From positions 1 to 13,659 of the forward strand of contig JBFWOE010000081.1 in NCBI GenBank assembly GCA_050250695.1: a DNA stretch of 13,659 bases, read 5' to 3'. The DNA comes from Ga0077527 sp050250695. Its GTDB lineage: Bacteria > Pseudomonadota > Gammaproteobacteria > Burkholderiales > SG8-41. Shown here in pieces: positions 1 through 6,418 of this stretch (position 1 is the first letter of the stretch; each line of letters opens with the position of its first letter). The position numbers and the translations under genes were made by a program. Below the pieces are notes generated by a model, which was not told where the DNA came from, did not search any database, and saw only the letters and a program-made list of their open reading frames with translations.

Positions 1-496
1 CCAGCCGCTCGAGGCCGTAGGTGATTTCGCCGAGCACCGGCTTGCACGGCAGGCTGCCGACTTCCTGGAAATAGGTGAACTGGGTGACTTCCATGCCGTC
101 GAGCCAGACTTCCCAGCCCAGGCCCCAGGCGCCCAGCGTCGGCGACTCCCAGTCGTCCTCGACGAAACGGATGTCGTGCACCTTGGGATCGATGCCCAGC
201 GCGCGCAGCGAATCGAGATAGAGTTCCTGGATGTGGGCCGGCGACGGTTTCAGCACCACCTGGTACTGGTAGTAATGCTGCAGGCGGTTGGGGTTGTCGC
301 CGTAACGACCGTCCTTGGGGCGGCGCGAGGGCTGAACGAACGCGGCTTTCCACGGTTCCGGTCCGATCGCGCGCAGGAAGGTCGCGGTGTGGAAGGTGCC
401 GGCGCCGACTTCCATGTCGTATGGCTGCAGCAGTGCGCAGCCCTGGCGGTCCCAGAACTGGTTCAGCGTCAGGATGATTTGCTGGAAGGTTTGCAT
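1..496 (-). CDS. glyQ: Glycyl-tRNA synthetase alpha subunit (partial, 3' end outside window)
   Basis: Alpha chain of the heterotetrameric (alpha2beta2) bacterial glycyl-tRNA synthetase, which charges tRNA-Gly with glycine in the cytoplasm; in this family the alpha chain carries the class II aminoacylation core. About 165 residues are visible, starting MQTFQQIILTLNQFWDRQG and containing the family hallmarks DMEVGAGTFH, RRPKDGRYGDNPNRLQHYYQ, HDIRFVEDDWE and LGAWGLGWEVWLDGMEVTQF. The family is usually about 300 residues, so roughly the C-terminal 45% lies beyond the left edge. The ATG at 494-496 is chosen because it matches the usual N-terminus; no good Shine-Dalgarno sequence is visible. It lies 72 nt downstream of lnt, and lnt-glyQ(-glyS) is a common betaproteobacterial arrangement, so glyS is expected just outside the window. 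Confidence 0.97.
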   Translation of the reverse strand, partial: MQTFQQIILTLNQFWDRQGCALLQPYDMEVGAGTFHTATFLRAIGPEPWKAAFVQPSRRPKDGRYGDNPNRLQHYYQYQVVLKPSPAHIQELYLDSLRALGIDPKVHDIRFVEDDWESPTLGAWGLGWEVWLDGMEVTQFTYFQEVGSLPCKPVLGEITYGLERL

Positions 497-568
497 CGGC
501 AGGGGGCGCAGTAAGCCGCGAATTTTACAGGGTTTGCCGCGGTGCGCCAAAAGCGCAGGACGGTGGTT

Positions 569-2059
569 TCAGCCGCGACGGCGCAGGAAAAACGCGAGAG
601 CGATCAATGCCGCGCACAACGCCAGCGCCGGGTAGTTGCCCCAGCGCACATAGGGTGTGGCGCCGCGCATCCCGGCGACTGTGTGCGTCAGCGTCGTCCG
701 TGTGAATTCCGGGGCGACGGCTTCGACCCGGCCGGCCGGGTTGACCACCGCGGTCATGCCGGTGTTGGTCGCGCGCAGCATGTAACGACCGGTTTCCAGC
801 GCGCGCATCTGCGCGATCTGCAGATGCTGCTGCGGCGCGATCGAGCGCCCGAACCATGCCACGTTGCTGACGTTGACCAGCAGCGTGGCCCGCGGCAACT
901 GGCGGATGATTTCCTCGCCGAAGGCGTCTTCGTAGCAGATGTTCACCGCCACCTGTTCGCCGGCGACCTGCAGCGGCTGCTGGTCGGCCGTGCCGCGCGC
1001 GAAATCCTGCAGCGGAATCGCCAGCATGGACACCAGCTCGCCGAACAGCGGACGCAGCGGGATGAATTCGCCGAAGGGCACCAGGTGGCTTTTGCGGTAA
1101 GTCTGGCGATCGGCGGTGCCCAGCGAAATCACGCTGTTGTAGTAATCCCCGCCCGGCAGGCGTTCCGGCACGCCGACCAGCACGTCGCCGTTGTGGCGGC
1201 GCATGTGCGCTGCCAGCGTTTCCAGGTAATCTGCGGGCACGTCGCGCAGGAATACCGGCAGCGCGGTTTCCGGCAGGATCACCAGCCGGCTGCTGCTGGA
1301 GGTGACCAGCGCTTCATAGTCGGCGAGTGTCGTGCGCAGATGGTCCGCGCGCCACTTCAGGTCCTGCGCGATGTTGCCCTGGAGCAGGCTTACCGACAGG
1401 CGCGTGCCGGTGGCTTCGGTCCAGGCGACGGATTTCAGTGCGGCGCCGGCAATCCAGGCCGCTATCAGCGCTGCCGGCCATGGCCACAGCGCGCGCAGGC
1501 GCTGCCTTTCCGCGTATAACAGCGACAATGCTCCGGCGCTGGCCAGCAGCATCAGCGTCACGCCATGCAGTCCGAAGAGCGGTGCAAAGCCGGCGAGCGG
1601 ACTGTCCGGTGCCTGAGTGTAGCCGGGATTCAGCCACGGAAAACCGGTGAACAGCCAGCCGCGCAGCCATTCGACCAGGGTGAACGCGGCGGGCACGAAC
1701 AGGATCCAGTTGAGCGCATCGCGGATCGCGAAACGCCGGCTCAGGTAGCCGACGAGCGCCGGATGCAGGGCCAGGTAGGCACAGAACAGCAGCGTGACCG
1801 CGGCGGCCAGTGCCTGCGGCATGGCGCCGAACACGTTGAGGCTGATGTACACCCACGATACGCCGCCGAGGAACCAGCCCAGGCCGAAAAAGAAGCCGAG
1901 CAGGGCCGCCGCGCGCGCATCGGCGGCGCGGCGCCACAGCAGGAACAGGCCGGCGAAGGTCAGCAACGCCAGCGGAAACAGGCGCAGCGGCGCGTAGGCC
2001 GCGACAGTGATGGCGCCCAGCGCCGCGGCGAGGGCCCAGTCGACTAGGCGGCGTGGCAT
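569..2059 (-). CDS. lnt: Apolipoprotein N-acyltransferase
   Basis: Inner-membrane enzyme that adds the third acyl chain to the N-terminal cysteine of lipoproteins, the last step of lipoprotein maturation before Lol sorting. The protein has 496 residues, close to the usual 500-510. The first ~210 residues hold several hydrophobic membrane segments (for example about 10-42, 52-70, 82-104, 117-130, 160-182, 192-209). A periplasmic nitrilase-type domain follows at about 220-465, then a last membrane segment at 476-491 and an arginine-rich tail. The Glu-Lys-Cys triad is present: E264 in ILPETALP, K323 in YRKSHLVPFGEF and C375 in NICYEDAF. The motif that is SNDAWFG in E. coli reads SNVAWFG here. 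The ATG start lies 49 nt after corC with no strong ribosome binding site; in-frame reading upstream meets TAA before any usual start codon. It is the last gene of the miaB operon before glyQ. Confidence 0.96.
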   Translation of the reverse strand: MPRRLVDWALAAALGAITVAAYAPLRLFPLALLTFAGLFLLWRRAADARAAALLGFFFGLGWFLGGVSWVYISLNVFGAMPQALAAAVTLLFCAYLALHPALVGYLSRRFAIRDALNWILFVPAAFTLVEWLRGWLFTGFPWLNPGYTQAPDSPLAGFAPLFGLHGVTLMLLASAGALSLLYAERQRLRALWPWPAALIAAWIAGAALKSVAWTEATGTRLSVSLLQGNIAQDLKWRADHLRTTLADYEALVTSSSSRLVILPETALPVFLRDVPADYLETLAAHMRRHNGDVLVGVPERLPGGDYYNSVISLGTADRQTYRKSHLVPFGEFIPLRPLFGELVSMLAIPLQDFARGTADQQPLQVAGEQVAVNICYEDAFGEEIIRQLPRATLLVNVSNVAWFGRSIAPQQHLQIAQMRALETGRYMLRATNTGMTAVVNPAGRVEAVAPEFTRTTLTHTVAGMRGATPYVRWGNYPALALCAALIALAFFLRRRG

Positions 2060-2108
2060 GGGCAGATGGCGTTCGTCTAAAACATCAATAAAAACATTTG
2101 GTTAAAAC
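2060..2108 (-). other. AT-rich corC-lnt spacer
   Basis: A 49-nt spacer, far richer in A+T than the flanking genes, separates two genes of an otherwise tightly packed operon. Read on the minus strand it contains GGTTTTAACC (a short inverted repeat) and two runs of T. It carries neither a convincing -35/-10 pair nor a hairpin followed by a U run. It may help lnt translation by staying unstructured; that is inference. Confidence 0.3.
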
Positions 2109-2945
2109 CTATGCCGGGGCCTTGTCCAGTTTTTTTGCGACCTGCAGCAGATAAACACGGCGGCTGTCGGCGCGCAGCACTCGGAAGTTCAGCGTGTCGA
2201 TGACCAGCTGCTCGCCGCGCTTGGGCACGCGGCCGAATCGCTGCAGCACCAGTCCGCCGATGGTATCGAACTCCTCGTCGCTGAATGTGGTACCGAAGGC
2301 GGCATTAAAATCGGCGATCTCGGTCAGCGACTTGACGCGCCAGATGCCGCGTTTTTCCTGGATGATGTTGTCCTCGGCCTCGTCGAAATCGTATTCGTCT
2401 TCGATGTCGCCGACGATCTGCTCGAGCACGTCCTCGATGGTGATCAGGCCGGCCACGCCGCCGTATTCGTCGACGACGATGGCGATGTGGTTGCGGTTCT
2501 TGCGGAATTCCTTGAGCAGCACGTTCAGCGGCTTCGACTCCGGGATGAACACCGCCGGGCGCAGCATGTCGCGCACGTTGAATTCTTCCTCGCCGGCGTA
2601 ATAACGCAGCAGATCCTTGGCGAGCAGGATGCCGATGATGTCATCCTTGCCTTCGCCGATCACCGGGAAACGCGAGTGCGCGGTCTCGATGACCAGCGGG
2701 ATGAAACGGTCAGGCGGCTCGTTGACGTCGATCACGTCCATCTGCGCGCGCGGCACCATGATGTCGCGGGCCTGCATTTCAGAGACCTGCAGCACGCCTT
2801 CGATCATCGCCAGGCCGTCGGCGTCGAGCAGGTTGTGGTCGTGGGCCGAGCGCAGCAGCGCGATCAGCTGCTCGCGGTCTTCGGGTTCGCGCAGCAGCAG
2901 CGTGGAGAGCCGTTCAAGCAGGGTGGGTTTTTGTTGTTCGTCCAT
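2109..2945 (-). CDS. corC: CorC/YbeX family CBS-domain protein
   Basis: Cytoplasmic CBS-pair protein of the CorC/YbeX/HlyC family. It was first linked to Mg2+/Co2+ efflux; E. coli YbeX is now also linked to ribosome metabolism. The protein has 278 residues with no membrane segment, so this is the short soluble form without the CNNM-type membrane domain. The first CBS motif lies at about 60-118 (MVPR at 63-66, FPVIGEGKDDIIGIL). The second spans about 124-184 (VVDEYGGVAGLITIEDVLEQIVGDIEDEYD), and a CorC_HlyC C-terminal domain spans about 197-272 (RVKSLTEIADFNAAFG, DEEFDTIGGLVLQRFGRVPKRGE). The ATG start lies 12 nt after ybeY, which implies co-transcription. The order ybeZ-ybeY-corC-lnt matches that in E. 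coli. Confidence 0.96.
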   Translation of the reverse strand: MDEQQKPTLLERLSTLLLREPEDREQLIALLRSAHDHNLLDADGLAMIEGVLQVSEMQARDIMVPRAQMDVIDVNEPPDRFIPLVIETAHSRFPVIGEGKDDIIGILLAKDLLRYYAGEEEFNVRDMLRPAVFIPESKPLNVLLKEFRKNRNHIAIVVDEYGGVAGLITIEDVLEQIVGDIEDEYDFDEAEDNIIQEKRGIWRVKSLTEIADFNAAFGTTFSDEEFDTIGGLVLQRFGRVPKRGEQLVIDTLNFRVLRADSRRVYLLQVAKKLDKAPA

Positions 2946-2957
2946 AAACCTGGGGTG

Positions 2958-3431
2958 TTATGCGTCGCGTGCAGGGGTCGTGCGATACGGGTCAGGATAC
3001 CCGAAGCTCGCCAGCAGCGCGCGTTCGCGGCGTTCCATCACCGCGGCGTCTTTCTCGTTTTCGTGGTCGAAGCCCTGCAGGTGCAGCACGCCATGCACCA
3101 CCATGTGCGCGTAATGCGCGGCTACCGGTTTGCGCTGTGCGCGTGCCTCGCGGGTGATCACCGGCGCGCACAGCGCCAGGTCGCCGGCGTAGGGCGGCGA
3201 ATCGCGGAATACAAAGGTCAGCACGTTGGTGGCGTAATCCTTGTGCCGGTAATTGCGGTTGAGCCTGCGGCCTTCGGCCTGGCCGACGATGCGGATGGTG
3301 ATCTGCGCGTCGGCGGCCAGTGCCGCCCGCGCCCATTGCCGGATGCGCGCGGCGGCGGGAATGTTGCGCGCGTCGGCGGCCGTCTGCACGGTGATCCGGG
3401 GCATGCGGGCGCGCCGGGCGGCAGCGGTCAT
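2958..3431 (-). CDS. ybeY: Endoribonuclease YbeY (rRNA maturation factor)
   Basis: Zinc-dependent endoribonuclease needed for 16S rRNA 3'-end maturation and ribosome quality control. The 157-residue protein matches the family length. The metal site H-x3-H-x5-H is complete: H113, H117 and H123 in HGVLHLQGFDH. The family-typical RRLNRNYRHKDYATNVLTF stretch is at 55-73. The start codon overlaps the ybeZ stop (ATGA, 3428-3431), which suggests translational coupling and fixes the start. A second ATG nine codons in (MPRITVQTA) is a weaker alternative. The product works together with the PhoH-like ATPase encoded immediately upstream. Confidence 0.97.
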   Translation of the reverse strand: MTAAARRARMPRITVQTAADARNIPAAARIRQWARAALAADAQITIRIVGQAEGRRLNRNYRHKDYATNVLTFVFRDSPPYAGDLALCAPVITREARAQRKPVAAHYAHMVVHGVLHLQGFDHENEKDAAVMERRERALLASFGYPDPYRTTPARDA

Positions 3432-4408
3432 TTTTTTCTGCCCCGCGGCTCATCCTGCCGGTCGTTGAGCTTTCCGTGACGGTCGTAGGCATTGACGATG
3501 CGCTGTACCAGCGGATGGCGCACCACGTCTTCTGCGCTGAAATGGGTAAAGGCGATGCCGCGCACTTTTTTCAGCACCGCCTGTGCCTCAACCAGGCCGC
3601 TGACCATGCCCTTGGGCAGGTCGACCTGGGTGACGTCGCCGGTAATCACCGCCTTGCTGCCGAAGCCGATGCGGGTGAGGAACATTTTCATCTGTTCGCG
3701 CGTGGTGTTCTGCGCTTCGTCGAGGATGATGAAGGCGTGGTTCAGCGTGCGTCCGCGCATGAAGGCCAGCGGCGCGATTTCGATCGCGTGGCGCTCGAAC
3801 ATTTTCGTGACTTTGTCGTAGCCCATCAGGTCGTAGAGTGCGTCGTAGAGCGGTCTCAGGTAGGGATCGACTTTCTGCGCCATGTCCCCGGGCAGAAAAC
3901 CCAGGCGTTCACCGGCTTCCACAGCGGGGCGGACCAGGATGATGCGCTGAACCGCGTCGCGTTCGAGCGCGTCGACGGCGCAGGCGACCGCAAGATAGGT
4001 CTTGCCGGTGCCGGCGGGGCCGATGCTGAAGGTGATGTCATGTTTCTGGATGTTCAGCAGGTACTCGTTCTGGCGCGGCGTGCGGCCGTGCAGGTCCTGC
4101 TTGCGGGTGATCAGCGCCGGCGCCGGAACCGCGGCATGCACCGGTCCCTGGTGCCCGGCTTCGATCAGGGCCAGCTGCACGGATTCCAGGCTCAGCGCGT
4201 TGCCCGCTTTTTCGTAGAACTCGCGCAGCACCTGCGCGGCGATGCGCGCCCGTTCGGGCGAACCGGTCAGCGCAAAATGTTCGCCGCGGCGGGCGATGCC
4301 GACATCGAGCGCGGTTTCGATCTGGCGCAGGTTCTCGTCGAGCACGCCGCACAGGTTGGCCAGGCGATGGTTATCGACCGGCGTGAATGAGAGTTCGACG
4401 GGTTTCAA
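3428..4408 (-). CDS. ybeZ: PhoH-like ATPase YbeZ
   Basis: PhoH-family P-loop NTPase, cytoplasmic. It is the partner of YbeY in rRNA processing and has been proposed to act as an RNA helicase. The 326 residues begin with a small N-terminal domain (about 5-80: LSFTPVDNHRLANLCG, LDENLRQIE). The PhoH core follows at about 105-310, with Walker A GPAGTGKT at 130-137, Walker B FIILDEAQN at 226-234, and the conserved VRPAVEAGERLGFLPGD and TGDVTQVDLP. The start is TTG, overlapping the miaB stop (TTGA on the minus strand, 4405-4408). The N-terminal sequence from this TTG looks family-typical, and no ATG or GTG occurs nearby, so TTG is preferred. The 4-nt overlaps on both sides suggest coupled translation with miaB and ybeY. 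Confidence 0.96.
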   Translation of the reverse strand: MKPVELSFTPVDNHRLANLCGVLDENLRQIETALDVGIARRGEHFALTGSPERARIAAQVLREFYEKAGNALSLESVQLALIEAGHQGPVHAAVPAPALITRKQDLHGRTPRQNEYLLNIQKHDITFSIGPAGTGKTYLAVACAVDALERDAVQRIILVRPAVEAGERLGFLPGDMAQKVDPYLRPLYDALYDLMGYDKVTKMFERHAIEIAPLAFMRGRTLNHAFIILDEAQNTTREQMKMFLTRIGFGSKAVITGDVTQVDLPKGMVSGLVEAQAVLKKVRGIAFTHFSAEDVVRHPLVQRIVNAYDRHGKLNDRQDEPRGRKK

Positions 4409-5733
4409 GGCTGTGTTGCCGGCAGTTCGCCGCGCAGCGAGTGCGCGCGTGCTGCGGTGATGACCAGGTCGGCGAAGGTGCCCACCAGATCGCGTGGCCC
4501 GGCGAAATTCACCACGCGGTTGTTGTCGGTGCGCGCCGCGAGTTCGGCGGCGTTGCGGCGAGCGGCGCCGTCGACAAGCACGCGCTGGCGGGTGCCGACC
4601 ATGCCGCGGCTGATCTGCTGCGCCTGCTCGTCGATGCGCGATTGCAGGCGCTGCAGACGTTCGAGCTTGACGGCCTGCGGGGTGTCGTCGGCGAGGTCGG
4701 CGGCGGGGGTGCCGGGGCGGCGGCTGTAGACGAAGCTGAAACTGGCGTCAAAGCCGATCTCGTCGATGAGTTTCATCGTGGCTTCGAAATCGCTTTCGGT
4801 CTCGCCCGGAAAACCGACGATGAAGTCCGAAGAGATGCAGATGTCAGGACGCGCCGCGCGCAGCCGGCGCACGATTGATTTGTATTCGAGCGCGGTATAA
4901 CCGCGTTTCATCGCCGCCAGCACGCGGTCCGATCCAGACTGCACCGGCAGGTGCACGTGGCTGACCAGCTTGGGGATGCGTGCATAGGCCTCGATCAGCC
5001 GTGGGGTGAATTCCCGGGGGTGAGAGGTGGTGTAGCGGATACGCTCGATGCCGGGGATTTCGGCGACATATTCGAGCAGCAGCGCAAAGTCGGCGGGTTC
5101 TGCGCCGGTCGGTGCGTGCCAGGCATTCACGTTCTGGCCGAGCAGCGTGATTTCCCTGACGCCCTGCAGCGCGAGTTCCGCGACTTCGGTCAGCACGTCG
5201 TCCAGCGGGCGGGAGATTTCCTCGCCGCGCGTGTAGGGCACCACGCAGAACGAGCAGTACTTGCTGCAGCCTTCCATGATCGATACGAATGCGGTGACGC
5301 CTTCGACGCGCGCCGGCGGCAGATGGTCGAACTTCTCGACTTCGGGAAATGAAATGTCGACCTGCGGCCGGCCCGAGGCCCGCCGGGCGGCAATCAGTTC
5401 GGGCAGGCGATGCAATGTCTGCGGGCCGAAGACCACGTCGACGTAAGCGGCGCGTTTGACGATTGCGGCACCTTCCTGGCTGGCGACGCAGCCGCCGACG
5501 CCGATGATCAGGTCCGGATTGGCCTGTTTCAGGTGGCGTACGCGCCCGAGGTCATGGAAAACCTTTTCCTGGGCCTTTTCGCGCACCGAGCAGGTGTTGA
5601 ACAGAATGACATCAGCAGTCGCAGGGTCGTCGGTCGGCGTCAGGCCGACGCGCTGATGCAGCACGGCAGCCATCTTGTCCGAGTCGTACTCGTTCATCTG
5701 GCAGCCGAAGGTTCTGATGTAAACCTTGCCCAC
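4405..5733 (-). CDS. miaB: tRNA-2-methylthio-N6-dimethylallyladenosine synthase MiaB
   Basis: Radical SAM methylthiotransferase that converts i6A37 to ms2i6A37 in tRNAs reading U-starting codons. The 442-residue protein has the full architecture. An N-terminal UPF0004 domain contains the auxiliary [4Fe-4S] cysteines C11 (TFGCQMNEYDS), C48 (FNTCSVREKA) and C82 (GGCVASQ). The radical SAM core has C156/C160/C163 in CSKYCSFC. A C-terminal TRAM domain spans about 376-436. The start is GTG at 5731-5733, three nucleotides after the stop of the small secreted-protein gene. MGKVYIRTFGCQMN is the expected family N-terminus, so this start is well supported even though the ribosome binding site is weak. 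It heads the miaB-ybeZ-ybeY-corC-lnt run. Confidence 0.97.
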   Translation of the reverse strand: MGKVYIRTFGCQMNEYDSDKMAAVLHQRVGLTPTDDPATADVILFNTCSVREKAQEKVFHDLGRVRHLKQANPDLIIGVGGCVASQEGAAIVKRAAYVDVVFGPQTLHRLPELIAARRASGRPQVDISFPEVEKFDHLPPARVEGVTAFVSIMEGCSKYCSFCVVPYTRGEEISRPLDDVLTEVAELALQGVREITLLGQNVNAWHAPTGAEPADFALLLEYVAEIPGIERIRYTTSHPREFTPRLIEAYARIPKLVSHVHLPVQSGSDRVLAAMKRGYTALEYKSIVRRLRAARPDICISSDFIVGFPGETESDFEATMKLIDEIGFDASFSFVYSRRPGTPAADLADDTPQAVKLERLQRLQSRIDEQAQQISRGMVGTRQRVLVDGAARRNAAELAARTDNNRVVNFAGPRDLVGTFADLVITAARAHSLRGELPATQP

Positions 5734-5736
5734 GGA

Positions 5737-6048
5737 TTACTTGCTGCTGTCGAGCCGGGCCTGCTCCTGCGGCGTGAGGATGATGATGCGTGCGATTTCG
5801 CCGTTGCGGTCGAGGCGGTAGAGGACTTCCGCGCCGGGCGGCAACTGGCCATGGGTCACGCTGCGGTTGTTGGTGTCGATGATGATGCCGCCCGGCGCCA
5901 GCCGGCGGGTTTCATTGTCCAGTTGCACCAGCGGCAGCATCAGCTGCGCGCCGGTCTGTGCGCGCTTGGCGTCTGCAGGCAATGCGCGTTGCGCCCATGC
6001 CGGAGCGGCGCAAACCAAAAAAGCCAATAAAAGCATTAACTTACGCAT
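5737..6048 (-). CDS. Small predicted secreted protein, function unknown
   Basis: Encodes 103 residues from the ATG at 6046-6048. A GTG two codons upstream (6052-6054) is an alternative, but the ATG start gives a cleaner signal peptide. Residues 1-19 (MRKLMLLLAFLVCAAPAWA) are a textbook Sec signal peptide with AxA cleavage before QRALP, so the mature ~84-residue protein should be periplasmic. The remainder is hydrophilic, has no cysteine, and contains a short beta-rich-looking part (GGIIIDTNNRSVTHGQLPPG, EVLYRLDRNGEIARIIILT). I do not recognise a family. It sits between the tRNA gene and miaB, three nucleotides upstream of miaB, so it is probably co-transcribed with it; whether the function is linked is unknown. 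Confidence 0.8.
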   Translation of the reverse strand: MRKLMLLLAFLVCAAPAWAQRALPADAKRAQTGAQLMLPLVQLDNETRRLAPGGIIIDTNNRSVTHGQLPPGAEVLYRLDRNGEIARIIILTPQEQARLDSSK

Positions 6049-6069
6049 GATCACACGATACCACGGCTG

Positions 6070-6096
6070 GCGGCACCCGGTAAATACGGGAGCCGC
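6070..6096 (-). other. Hairpin between tRNA and small secreted-protein gene
   Basis: The inverted repeat CGGC-A-CCCG / CGGG-A-GCCG (6071-6095, plus a G-C closing pair at 6070/6096) has a 7-nt loop and one mismatch. On the minus-strand transcript it lies just after the tRNA and before the next gene. No U run follows, so it is not a classic intrinsic terminator. It may protect or help process the 3' side of a read-through tRNA precursor, or attenuate transcription. Confidence 0.35.
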
Positions 6097-6110
6097 GCAG
6101 CAGAATTGGG

Positions 6111-6186
6111 TGGTGGCGAGTCAGGGATTTGAACCCCGGACCAATGGATTATGATTCCACTGCTCTAACCACTGAGCTAACTCGCC
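6111..6186 (-). tRNA. tRNA with CAU anticodon (Met, or lysidine-modified Ile2)
   Basis: A complete 76-nt cloverleaf can be folded by eye. The acceptor stem is GGCGAGT/ACTCGCC, followed by A73 and an encoded CCA. The D arm is GCTC-AGTGGTTA-GAGC, and the anticodon arm is GTGGA-ATCATAA-TCCAT. The variable loop is TGGTC and the T arm is CGGGG-TTCAAAT-CCCTG. The anticodon CAU is at 6151-6153 (plus-strand ATG). The shape is an elongator, not an initiator: the first pair is G-C and the three G-C pairs of initiator anticodon stems are absent. The short AGTGGTTA D loop and TGGTC variable loop recall E. coli Ile2 tRNA, whereas the anticodon arm resembles Met tRNAs, so identity is open. It is divergent from the ubiquinone hydroxylase gene and upstream of the miaB operon. 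Confidence 0.95.
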
Positions 6187-6200
6187 AAGGAAGGCGGCGC

Positions 6201-6229
6201 AGTCTAATGAGCAGGGGTGGGAATGTCAA
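6201..6229 (-). promoter_or_regulatory. Sigma70 promoter for the tRNA gene
   Basis: On the minus strand a perfect -35 TTGACA (6224-6229) is followed by a 17-nt spacer and the -10 TAGACT (6201-6206). The sequence after the -10, GCGCCGCC, is a GC-rich discriminator like those of stable-RNA promoters under stringent (ppGpp) control. The tRNA begins 14 nt after the -10. Read-through could also feed the small secreted-protein gene and miaB, since no other promoter or terminator is evident between them. Confidence 0.75.
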
Positions 6230-6253
6230 GCTGATCGACGTACTCCGGGTTCC

Positions 6254-6272
6254 GATTTTATAAAATAAAATC
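6254..6272. promoter_or_regulatory. Perfect AT-rich palindrome (possible operator) in divergent region
   Basis: GATTTTAT-AAA-ATAAAATC is a perfect 8-bp inverted repeat around a 3-nt centre, in otherwise GC-rich DNA between the divergent tRNA and ubiquinone hydroxylase genes. It includes TATAAA-like sequence and lies about 25 bp upstream of the tRNA -35. It could be a protein binding site, an UP-like element for the tRNA promoter, or a core promoter for the rightward operon. It does not match an FNR or Fur box that I know. Confidence 0.4.
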
Positions 6273-6331
6273 AAATGGTTGAAGCGGTTTATCGCATCTT
6301 GTGAAGGTTTGGATTTTTCCTGGAACTGCAG

Positions 6332-6418
6332 ATGGCGGGAAGGCTGAATTTTGATGTTGATGGTCGGGATGGCGGGCAATCTGCCGGTGACCCGGTCTGG
6401 GTGAAGGCCCCATTTTGA
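6332..6418 (+). CDS. Possible 28-codon upstream ORF, coupled to hydroxylase
   Basis: The ORF starts with ATG, is preceded six nucleotides upstream by GGAA, and runs 28 codons. Its TGA (6416-6418) overlaps the TTG start of the next gene (TTGA, 6415-6418). The peptide starts MAGRLNFDVDGRDGG and resembles nothing I know. The overlap geometry matches translational coupling, but an open frame of this length can occur by chance in GC-rich DNA. It is reported as a candidate only. Confidence 0.25.
   Translation: MAGRLNFDVDGRDGGQSAGDPVWVKAPF

Noticed and set aside
543..557. TGCGC/GCGCA inverted repeat downstream of lnt as a terminator
   Set aside because: Only a 5-bp stem and no U run on the minus-strand transcript; lnt and glyQ may well be co-transcribed.
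542..1519. Long plus-strand open frame opposite lnt
   Set aside because: It is antisense to a complete Lnt with its catalytic triad; the translation is rich in R, Q, H and A, as expected for a shadow frame in GC-rich DNA.
3476..4390. 304-codon plus-strand frame opposite ybeZ
   Set aside because: It mirrors the ybeZ gene, whose Walker motifs are intact; no recognisable domain on the plus strand.
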